Positions 1 to 6,618 of a stretch of DNA of 46,795 nt are shown here, in pieces (position 1 is the first letter of the stretch; every line of letters begins with the position of its first letter). The notes under the pieces are model-generated. The model worked only from the letters and a program-made list of their open reading frames with translations, was not told the DNA's origin and made no database searches. The position numbers were made by a program, and so were the translations under genes. The stretch covers positions 43,328 through 90,122 of the forward strand of contig FR889229.1 of the NCBI GenBank assembly GCA_000431815.1. The letters run 5' to 3'. This stretch comes from Butyrivibrio sp. CAG:318 (GTDB lineage: Bacteria; Bacillota; Clostridia; Lachnospirales; Lachnospiraceae).

Positions 1-20
1 GGCCGGCTTTTTTATTTTTC

Positions 21-36
21 CAAAGTCATGACTTTG
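21..36. repeat. Perfect 16-bp palindrome
   Basis: An uninterrupted 8+8 palindrome (CAAAGTCA followed by its reverse complement) sits in an AT-rich, gene-free stretch (1-163) at the window's left edge, just after a short GC-rich tract and a T-run at 1-19. The GC-rich tract plus T-run looks like the right half of a terminator whose left arm lies outside the window. The palindrome could be an operator or the loop-less core of a hairpin. No gene in view can be assigned to it. Apart from these two items I see nothing in 1-163. Confidence 0.5.
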
Positions 37-200
37 AATGAAATAGTAACTGCTAGTACATATTGACACTAAAAATCTTAAACCTTAAAATGAGGCCAAA
101 ACCGAGCTTAAAATGGTATATAATGAATTTAAAGTTAAAAGTTTGTAAAACTAAATGCACGATTGTAAAGGTAAAAGGGGGGCGCGGACGTTTTCTTGGA

Positions 201-521
201 CTAAATAGCTATTCCTAGACTACGTCTATACTCAAGTGGACTCATTCCACCTAGTGACATTTTGATACGTTCTTCGTTGTACCAGTGCATATATTCATCT
301 AGTTCTTCGATGAAAGAATCAATTGTAATACGATTCCAATTTCGATTGTAGAACATTTCGTTTTTTAACCGGCCAAAGAATCCTTCACAAGCAGAATTGT
401 CTGGAGAACATCCTTTTTTGGACATAGAACGAGTAAGCTCTGCGGTATCCATAATTCGAATCCAGTCAGGCCATCGGTAATGGCAACCTCGATCTGAATG
501 AACCAAAGGATGATCTGATAT
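201..521 (-). pseudogene. IS150-type transposase OrfB, C-terminal fragment
   Basis: This is the C-terminal third of an IS3-family integrase-core transposase. It keeps the second catalytic aspartate in a VHSDRG motif and the catalytic glutamate in NSACEGFFGRLKNE, with 35 residues between them, which is the DD(35)E spacing. The typical end HWYNEERIK...SPLEYR is intact. The first catalytic aspartate and about 130 residues upstream are missing: the frame joins the OrfA fragment directly at about 515-521, one base out of phase. It is therefore an internally deleted, inactive gene. The fragment has an ATG (504-506), but translation from it would not give a functional enzyme. Confidence 0.8.
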
Positions 522-1009
522 TTACTACGTAGGGCATCAATCAAGAATACTTTTTCTCGATTGGTTAGTTTATCAAGACTGATGCCCTTCTCTTTTTTTA
601 GAATGTCGCCTGCCTTTTCAAGCACATCTCGTTCTAATTGAAGTTTATATACATCGTGTTCAAGGCGTTTAACCTTAGCTTCCAGTTCGGCCTTTTCACG
701 CAAAAGTTGTTCTGTCGTTTTATCTTCAGTAGAAGAATTTGGCATTTTTAATGTTCTCCCTTCACCAAGCAGTTCCCTGCGCCATACGGAGACAGCTGAT
801 GGAGTAACACCATATATATCGGCTATCTGTGTGATTTTTAGATTTCCTTTACAGGATTCCATTACTGCTTGTATTTTCTCTTCTTGAGAACATCTTACAG
901 GTGTCTTAAATGATTTGCAACGCCTTTCTCCTTCTTCTGGATATAATTCTTTAACCCATTGAATCAAGAGTGGGCGACTGGGATATCCTAATGCTTTGAC
1001 AGTTTTCAA
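515..1009 (-). pseudogene. IS150-type transposase OrfA fragment
   Basis: This is the DNA-binding OrfA part of an IS3-family transposase. A helix-turn-helix (around KITQIADIYGVTPSAVSVWR, residues 58-77 of the open frame) is followed by a leucine-zipper-like coiled coil (about residues 98-135, LLREKAELEAKVKRLEHDV). The frame opens at a TTG (1007-1009) and lacks the usual N-terminal residues. At its end it runs through ALRSKYQ and then, at the deletion joint, reads out of frame through the OrfB fragment as far as 365. OrfA of this family oligomerises and binds the IS ends. Here it is only a relic. Confidence 0.75.
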
Positions 1010-1137
1010 TGCATTACGTTCATGACTGAAGTAAGGCTCATGGGTGAAATCGTGATAAAGGCAAAGGTGTTGGGAGAAATCCTTAGTAGTAGTGGACTAC
1101 TTAGAAGCAATAGAAAAATGTATGGAGGAATATTGAA

Positions 1138-2040
1138 GTGGGAAAGGAGAAAATAGTATATGGCCAGTGTGCTTTGTGTAGGCAAAATAAGGAACTTCAA
1201 CTTAGCCATATTGTTCCGCATTTTGTAGGACGAAAAATGATAAAGACAGCACTTGGTAATATTCGAGTAACAAATGAACCCAATAAAGTAGCACAGGATA
1301 TAGAGAAACATTATATGCTGTGCCATGACTGCGAGGAACTATTTAGTGCCAAGGAACGTTGGTTTGCAAGTAATATTTTTAATCCGTGGCAAGATCGTAA
1401 ACAGCGAGAATTCAGTTATGACGAGAACTTAACTTATTTTATAGTTTCACTAAGCTGGAGAAGTTTATATTTAGATTTGGAAGAGTACTCTTGTGATGCG
1501 ACTTTTGATAAGGAAATACTACTGACAATGTTAAGAGCTGAGAACATCATGAGGGATTATCTTTTGGGTAAGAGACAAGATGTTTCAGATATTCAGAATC
1601 ATATGTTTTTCTTTGATAGAATTGAAAGTGCAAGTAATTATGATTTTAAAAAAAATCCAAGTGTAGCTATGCATAGGAGTATTACTTCGTATTCTGCTTA
1701 TAATGGAAAAACTTCATTCACGATATCTAATCTGCTAGGAATTATGATTGTAACATTTTATTCAATGGAAGAACAGGAAGAGTGGACAAACACACAGATT
1801 TTGAATGGCAGGGGAACAATTGTTGCCGAGAATCAAGGAATTAAAAGCGTAGTAGGACAAGAAATTCAACATTGGATGAATGAAGCAGAAAATGCCAAGA
1901 ATAACCTCTCTGATAATCAGAAAAATAAAATCCTTGAAAAAACGAAAAAGGTCGGTAATGGGATAAGTGATTATGCAATATTTCAGGATTTCATCGATGA
2001 TGAAATCCTGAGAAGAAATAATGAAAAAAATAGAGAGTAA
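1138..2040 (+). CDS. Zinc-finger / HNH-like protein of unknown function
   Basis: This 300-residue protein has an N-terminal treble-clef-like metal site: C11-x2-C14, a SHIVP motif with H24, and C62-x2-C65 followed by E66. The order CxxC, (D/S)HIxP, CxxC matches the HNH endonuclease layout, but the asparagine and final histidine of a classical HNH are not obvious, so catalysis is uncertain. The remaining 230 residues are not recognised and contain several aromatic, amphipathic helices. The GTG start has a GGAGGA site 8 bases upstream. It is a single gene ending in a clear terminator. It lies between IS debris and a restriction-modification module, so a defence role is possible but unproven. Base composition is AT-rich, like the rest of the island. 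Confidence 0.7.
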   Translation: MGKEKIVYGQCALCRQNKELQLSHIVPHFVGRKMIKTALGNIRVTNEPNKVAQDIEKHYMLCHDCEELFSAKERWFASNIFNPWQDRKQREFSYDENLTYFIVSLSWRSLYLDLEEYSCDATFDKEILLTMLRAENIMRDYLLGKRQDVSDIQNHMFFFDRIESASNYDFKKNPSVAMHRSITSYSAYNGKTSFTISNLLGIMIVTFYSMEEQEEWTNTQILNGRGTIVAENQGIKSVVGQEIQHWMNEAENAKNNLSDNQKNKILEKTKKVGNGISDYAIFQDFIDDEILRRNNEKNRE

Positions 2041-2115
2041 ACGGAAAAATTTGATAATTTTAATATTATATTTTTTAGAAATATTACAAATTGCTTTAAA
2101 GCAAAGGAAACTCGA

Positions 2116-2157
2116 GAGTTTGGAGTAAATATTATAAGTTTTCTCCAAGCTCTTTTT
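2116..2157 (+). terminator. Intrinsic terminator after the HNH-like gene
   Basis: A 10-bp stem (GAGTTTGGAG paired with CTCCAAGCTC, one G-U pair) closes a 17-base AT-rich loop and is followed by five T residues. It lies 76 bases after the stop of the HNH-like gene and separates that gene from the restriction-modification operon. Confidence 0.75.
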
Positions 2158-2249
2158 GTGATTGTGAAAATTTGAGTATTGCGATTGTGGGATAAAGGGA
2201 TTTGACAGAATTAATGTTAACATTAGTACCAAGAAAATTTATGTTCGGG

Positions 2250-2290
2250 TTGAAGTTAGACTAAAAACAGGGTATAATTAGGCTAAAAAA
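2250..2290 (+). promoter_or_regulatory. Promoter of the restriction-modification operon with two TTAGNCTAA boxes
   Basis: A sigma-A-type promoter is visible: TTGAAG (2250-2255), a 17-base spacer, and TATAAT (2273-2278). Two nearly identical boxes, TTAGACTAAAAA (2256-2267) and TTAGGCTAAAAA (2278-2289), lie 22 bp apart, centre to centre. One is inside the spacer and the other starts on the last base of the -10 element. Each contains a perfect 9-bp palindrome, TTAG-N-CTAA. Two turns of helix between boxes suggests cooperative binding of a dimeric repressor on one face of the DNA. The obvious candidate is the AbrB-like protein encoded next. Confidence 0.65.
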
Positions 2291-2304
2291 GAGGAGGCGT
2301 CAAT

Positions 2305-2487
2305 ATGGCAGATTCATGTATTTATCTTGATACATATGTTGTTCAACAGGATATGAGAATACGCTTACCAAAAGCAGTATTGTCAAATCTTAATGTGAGA
2401 AAAGGAGAAACAAAATTTGATATATATTTGGATTCAGAAAATCAGTCGTTGATTTTTAGAATTCACGATGAAAATGGAGGTGCGTAA
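2305..2487 (+). CDS. AbrB/MazE-like small DNA-binding protein (putative R-M controller)
   Basis: This 60-residue protein fits a swapped-hairpin AbrB/SpoVT fold: a beta strand with QQDMRIRLPKAVL (the family's R-x-x-I/L-P-K motif), then LNVRKGE and a strand ending LIFRI. The AGGAGG-like site GAGGAGG lies 8 bases before the ATG. The stop overlaps the start of the cytosine methyltransferase as TAATG, so the two are translationally coupled. AbrB-fold proteins usually bind DNA as dimers and repress transcription. Here the protein is in the position taken by C (controller) proteins in many type II systems and is preceded by two palindromic boxes. The regulatory role is inferred. It could instead be an antitoxin-like relic, but no toxin follows. 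Confidence 0.65.
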   Translation: MADSCIYLDTYVVQQDMRIRLPKAVLSNLNVRKGETKFDIYLDSENQSLIFRIHDENGGA

Positions 2488-3557
2488 TGATGGCTGATAC
2501 CGTAACAGGAGTATCACTCTTTACAGGTGCTGGCGGTATGGATATTGGATTTGAGAATGCGGGTGTTAAAGTCGTGGTTGCAAATGAATTAGTAAAAGAA
2601 GCAGCCGAAACATATAAAACAAACCATTCTAATTGTGTGATGATTAATGACGATATAAACAATGTAATTAATGATATGGCTAAATATGAAGGTGCAGACT
2701 TTGTTTTTGGGGGACCACCTTGTCAAGGTTTTTCGGTTGCGGGCAAAATGGATCCAAACGATGAACGAAGTAAATTGATATTTACCTTTTTAGATGTAGT
2801 TGAAAAAGTTCAACCTAAGGCATTTGTAATGGAGAATGTAAAAGCATTAGGTGTATTAGAAAAGTGGGAACCAACTAGAAAGAAATATTTAGAAAGAGCT
2901 ACAAAAATGGGATATCAATGTATGCCGTTTATTTTAAATGCATCAGAGTATGGGGTATCACAAAAAAGAGAAAGAGTATTTTTTATAGGAATCAAATCAG
3001 GTCTTGATCCTTTTTTTGAACACCATATGATTGGTATGATAGAGCAGCAGAAAAACAAGGCTCCCGTCATTCGTGATTTGTTACAATCATTAGGAAAAGC
3101 TGGAACAGATATTAATCCCAATACTTGTACAGCAAAGATAACATTTGCGGCACATCCAGTGATGAGAAAATCACCATATGCGGGGATGTATTTTAATGGA
3201 CAAGGAAGACCAATTAATGTAGATGGGTATTCAAATACTTTACCAGCATCTATGGGGGGAAATAAGACACCATTTGTGGATGAAGAGTATTTGTATGGAA
3301 ATGCAGAATGTGATTGGGTTGTAGATTACCATCAGGGGTTAATTGATGGAAGAATAGTGCCGGAATTTAAAGATGCACCTAGTCGATTACGAAGAATTAC
3401 AATAAAGGAAGCAGCAAAGATACAGACTTTCCCAGACAATTATATTTTCTGTGGAAATAAAGGCAAGGTCTACACACAAATAGGAAATGCCGTACCATGT
3501 AAATTAGCAGAAGCTGTGGCTAGGGCAGTAATTGAATATCAAAAAAAGTATGTATAA
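2487..3557 (+). CDS. DNA (cytosine-5-)-methyltransferase, type II
   Basis: This 356-residue enzyme carries all the signature blocks of C5-cytosine methyltransferases in order: motif I SLFTGAGGMDIG (SAM binding), motif IV GGPPCQGFS with the catalytic cysteine at C79, motif VI MENVKAL, motif VIII QKRERVFFIG, and motifs IX and X (RRITIKEAAKIQ...QIGNAVPCKLAEAV). The variable target-recognition region lies at about residues 190-300. Length is normal for a monospecific enzyme. It would protect host DNA at the site cut by the convergent endonuclease downstream. Two ATGs are in tandem (2487 and 2490); GGAGG lies 6 bases before the first. The recognition sequence cannot be read from sequence. If the nuclease is truly SacI-like, it would be GAGCTC. 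Confidence 0.93.
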   Translation: MMADTVTGVSLFTGAGGMDIGFENAGVKVVVANELVKEAAETYKTNHSNCVMINDDINNVINDMAKYEGADFVFGGPPCQGFSVAGKMDPNDERSKLIFTFLDVVEKVQPKAFVMENVKALGVLEKWEPTRKKYLERATKMGYQCMPFILNASEYGVSQKRERVFFIGIKSGLDPFFEHHMIGMIEQQKNKAPVIRDLLQSLGKAGTDINPNTCTAKITFAAHPVMRKSPYAGMYFNGQGRPINVDGYSNTLPASMGGNKTPFVDEEYLYGNAECDWVVDYHQGLIDGRIVPEFKDAPSRLRRITIKEAAKIQTFPDNYIFCGNKGKVYTQIGNAVPCKLAEAVARAVIEYQKKYV

Positions 3558-3561
3558 AATC

Positions 3562-3595
3562 GCAACAGCGAGTAAATTGATATTTGCTCGCTGTT
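3562..3595. terminator. Hairpin between convergent methyltransferase and endonuclease genes
   Basis: A 15-bp stem with one G-U pair and a TGAT loop lies exactly between the two stop codons (methyltransferase 3557, endonuclease 3602). A T-rich stretch follows on the reverse strand (towards 3555) but not on the forward strand, so it is a better terminator for the endonuclease. It can still act as a barrier to read-through from both sides. Confidence 0.6.
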
Positions 3596-3601
3596 GTAGA
3601 A

Positions 3602-4711
3602 CTACTTAGTAGAGTCATCTTTGTTTTTTGAATGATTTAGGTCGAAAAATTCATCTGCTAATTTCATAAGATAGGCTATGGTTTCATCTTTGAATTTAGT
3701 ATTTTGGGCAGTTTCGATTATAAAATGCATAAATTCTTCACTATCAATTTTATCAATTGAACCAATCATTGAAGATAAAAGATTTTCATATGATACAACT
3801 CGAAGTAAAAAATTTTTATTAAGATATTCATGCTCAATATTATTTATGAAATCCCCTTGAGCATTGGCTCTTGGTCCTTCTATAAAAAGCATTTTTGTAC
3901 CGCCAGCAGAAAGAACCTTATCTGCCGCGTGACGGACATCTGTTTCGGCATAGTCCTTATCTTTTAACTCATTAGATGCAACTAAAGAACCGTCAACATA
4001 TATATCTAAATCACTGATTTCACGACCTGATGCACCGCTTTGATTAACAGGGTGTACCTCAACGGTAGCGTTTGGTTCGTTGTACATGAGATGATATGTT
4101 CCGGCAACGAGAAGGGTAAGGATTTCCCCTTCATAACTGTGCTCTAGGGCTTTTTCCATATATGCCATAAGATGCGTAGGGAGATTTGCATTTTTTTCTA
4201 TAGTGAAAGTTATCATAGTTGATTTTGCATTTTTTATATTTATTAGCTTCGAAAGTAAATATATTAAACATTCGTAAGCATCTGTTGATGTAGTAATAAG
4301 AGGAAGGTTGTCACAAAGAGAATTAAGGATAGTCTGATCATTGCCGCGCCTTACAGCGTTTGTTTTTGAAAGTTCTGGAAAACGAGCAGGTTTATTTAAA
4401 AATGGTTCATTTGAGCCACCTAATGCCTTGTCGAGTACCTCCATTTCAAAAGGCACAATTACTTTATGGCAAATTGTTCTTGCATCATATGCACCTGGCA
4501 ATTCGGATTTTTTTTGTAAACATAAAGTATTAATACTTTCATCAGCTGCTTTTGCAAGTATAGCTGTAAATAACACATATTTATATGTAAGATGGGTATT
4601 ATCAATTACAAAATCAATAAAATCCTTGTGCTCACATGTTGGATTGATAGTCCGTTGAGCATCGATATATGCGGCATTAAGTTTGTCTGAAGCATTTTCT
4701 TTTAATCCCAT
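3602..4711 (-). CDS. SacI-family type II restriction endonuclease (putative)
   Basis: This 369-residue protein is convergent with the cytosine methyltransferase. The segment around residues 72-115 (PGAYDARTICHKVIVPFE, then LGGSNEPFLNKPARF and SKTNAVRRG) matches my recollection of the RE_SacI family. A PD-(D/E)xK-like active site is visible: ISDLDIY (D234/D236), then a strand with NELKDK (E248, K250). SacI itself cuts GAGCTC; whether this enzyme shares that site is not shown by the sequence. The start is chosen by a strong AGGAGGAAAC site upstream of the ATG. GAGCTC occurs in the flanking chromosome (for example 9478, 13640, 18558, 41128), so there is no obvious avoidance. It could be another DNA-binding protein, but the context strongly favours the nuclease of this R-M pair. 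Confidence 0.7.
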   Translation of the reverse strand: MGLKENASDKLNAAYIDAQRTINPTCEHKDFIDFVIDNTHLTYKYVLFTAILAKAADESINTLCLQKKSELPGAYDARTICHKVIVPFEMEVLDKALGGSNEPFLNKPARFPELSKTNAVRRGNDQTILNSLCDNLPLITTSTDAYECLIYLLSKLINIKNAKSTMITFTIEKNANLPTHLMAYMEKALEHSYEGEILTLLVAGTYHLMYNEPNATVEVHPVNQSGASGREISDLDIYVDGSLVASNELKDKDYAETDVRHAADKVLSAGGTKMLFIEGPRANAQGDFINNIEHEYLNKNFLLRVVSYENLLSSMIGSIDKIDSEEFMHFIIETAQNTKFKDETIAYLMKLADEFFDLNHSKNKDDSTK

Positions 4712-5197
4712 TATAAGTTTCCTCCTGCTATTTGAATGATTATTGGCTGTATAAAGCCATGAGTATACATGCGGAAATAAAGTATATAAATCTATTTAAA
4801 TCACACATTATTATATCAGAAAATAAAAGCATTTAATAGAGTGAATCAGTAGTTGATACAATATAAAATTATTTGGGATAGCTGGGGGCATCCAAATCTC
4901 TACGCCCTTTCTTCCTGAAGAACGATGACCCCCTTCGTGCGAATTTTCGCAGAATTAAACAGAGGGGATACCCACAAAAGTCAGTTTATGTGAAAATATC
5001 CGCAGAATACCGTTGCTAAAGCCGATTTTGTTTTGCCGGATAGTATCGAAATACGAAGAAAAAACATGTAAAAAACAGCATAAAAATCACAGTTTTTCTG
5101 CGTGCATTTTGGCAGAAATATAATCCGAATTGTCTTGCTATTCTGTGCCATCAGAGTGATATATGTACTACCGAATAAAGAAAGGCGGGTACATATT
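4712..5197. other. Gene-free spacer of mobile-element type
   Basis: This 486-bp stretch holds no convincing gene. Positions 4712-4860 are AT-rich and should carry the endonuclease promoter on the reverse strand; I cannot fix its boxes. From about 4880 the composition changes. GGGGGCATC (4884-4892) is repeated in inverted form as GATGACCCCC (4924-4933), separated by a C/T-rich segment. A further inverted pair (AAAACTG-like arms) lies near 5069-5098. Such GC-rich inverted repeats are common in the control or transfer regions of integrative elements from gut Firmicutes, which fits the integrase relic next to it. No function is assigned. Confidence 0.5.
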
Positions 5198-6443
5198 ATG
5201 AGGAATGAAATTAGATTTACATTGAAATCAAAGCAGAGACCGAAACTGGCACAGGAGATTGGAAACATACTTGGGACAGCACCACATTATGAACGGGTAC
5301 CAAGCTGTGCATATGATATTGCAGGATACCGACCGGATAAAGAGGGGGTATTGCATATCACGGATGGAACTGAAAAAGAAATAGTGGAAGACCTGATTCG
5401 GCAGTTACGGGAACATGGGTTTCAGGACGATATGGAAATAACGGAAGAAGTGCCAGTGCAGCATGATAAACTGACAATAGCAATTCCGAAAGAGAGCCTT
5501 ACGGATACAGCATTGGAAAATTTACAGAAAATCACAGCAAATAAGCAGACGCTTTTTCAGCGTGCATTTCGGACGGACAGTACAGAAATTGAGATTACTG
5601 AGGAAAAAATAAACTTTACATGGTTTCTATATACAGCAGATGGCGATGAGATTGCAGCCTACACACAATTTATCTCAGGTCTGTGTGATATGGCAAGAAA
5701 AGCAAAAAGGGTATCATCAAAGTCGACAGAAACGGACAATGACAAATACACTTTCCGCTGTTTTTTGTTCAGACTTGGCTTTATAGGAAAAGAGTATAAG
5801 ACGGCGAGAAAGATTTTGATTAGAAATCTTATGGTAAATTCGGTATTACGCTACGGAGAGTACTGTAAATATTATGAAGTAGTCTACATACTGTTTCATA
5901 CAGGAATGCGAATATCAGAATTTTGTGGACTGACGTTGAAGGATATTGATTTGCAGAACAGAACTGTAAATATCGACCACCAGTTGCAGAGAACATCAGA
6001 TATGCGATATATCATAGAAAACACAAAGACTGATGCAGGAACAAGAGTATTGCCAATCACAGAGGATGTGGCACAGATGTTTCAGGCAATCATCGAGGAC
6101 AGAAATGCACCAAAAGTGGAGAAAGCTATAGATGGATATAGCGGATTCCTGTTTTATGATGATAATGGAATGCCACTTGTGGCAATGTATTGGCAGCACC
6201 GATTCAATCATATGGTCGGCAGATACAATGATATCTACCGAGTACAGAGGCCAAACATTACACCACATATATGCAGACACAAGTATTGCTCGAATATGGC
6301 AAAATTGGGGAATGAATCCAAAGACGTTACAGTACCTCATGGGGCATTCGGATATATCGGTCACAATGAATGTGTACACGCATATCGGATTCGATGATGC
6401 TGAGGAAGAATTGAAGCGGATGGAAGAGTTTAGGAAAGCATAG
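5198..6443 (+). pseudogene. Virulence-related ORF fused to a frameshifted tyrosine recombinase
   Basis: Two genes of an integrative element are joined here. Residues 1 to about 215 (MRNEIRFTLKSKQRPKLAQE to FRCFLFRLGFIG...ARKILIRNL) resemble small 'virulence-related' proteins found near integrases in Firmicute mobile elements. The frame then continues straight into the catalytic domain of a Tn916-type tyrosine integrase: HTGMRISEFCGLT (arginine I), HICRHKYCSNMA (H-x-x-R). The continuous frame ends at 6397, because near 6305-6315 (a GGGG run) it slips. The true ending with LMGHSDISVTM and the nucleophile tyrosine of NVYTHIGF is found one base out of frame, up to 6443. The integrase N-terminal and core-binding domains are lost. 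It is almost certainly inactive as a recombinase. The ATG at 5198 has a weak AAAGGCGG site. Confidence 0.75.
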
Positions 6444-6518
6444 GCGGAGGTTAAGCAGAAGAAGGAGAAACCGATGTCGCAGAAAATGTTCAAGGTAATA
6501 TAATATGTAAGAGGGATG

Positions 6519-6547
6519 ACGCTTTGGCTTGGGCTAGGGCGTTTTTT
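6519..6547 (+). terminator. Intrinsic terminator after the integrase relic
   Basis: A short stem of eight pairs (ACGCTTTG with TAGGGCGT, several G-U) is followed directly by a run of six T residues. It isolates the PARIS-like gene from the mobile-element relic. Confidence 0.5.
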
Positions 6548-6570
6548 CTATGGAAAAGAGATAAAAAGTT

Positions 6571-6579
6571 TGATATAAT
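6571..6579 (+). promoter_or_regulatory. Extended -10 promoter of the ATPase-TOPRIM gene
   Basis: The sequence TG-A-TATAAT forms an extended -10 element about 40 bases before the GTG start. No good -35 box lies at the matching distance (TGGAAA at 6551). Extended -10 promoters can work without one. This implies independent, modest expression of the gene. Confidence 0.5.
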
Positions 6580-6618
6580 AATTAATAAAGAAAATAGATC
6601 TTTGATGGAGGTACAATT

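Larger units (their letters stand above)
164..1030 (-). mobile_element. IS3-family (IS150-like) insertion sequence remnant
   Basis: A degenerate insertion sequence reads on the reverse strand: an OrfA-like helix-turn-helix/leucine-zipper part followed by the last third of an OrfB DDE transposase, with the middle of the element missing. The downstream end is tentatively put at 164, where the sequence starts TGTAAAGG and runs through a G-rich stretch to the OrfB stop, as is usual for an IS3-family terminal repeat. No matching repeat is visible near 1030, so the upstream end is lost or diverged. The element cannot move by itself. The boundaries are approximate. Confidence 0.7.

Noticed and set aside
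1024..1158. Forward 44-residue open frame ahead of the HNH-like gene (MTEVRLMGEIV...)
   Set aside because: It lacks a ribosome binding site, lies in IS-edge debris and overlaps the better-supported GTG start at 1138 in another frame.
2202..2207. TTGACA as the -35 box of the AbrB-like gene
   Set aside because: No acceptable -10 lies 15-19 bases downstream, while TTGAAG-N17-TATAAT at 2250-2278 fits well.
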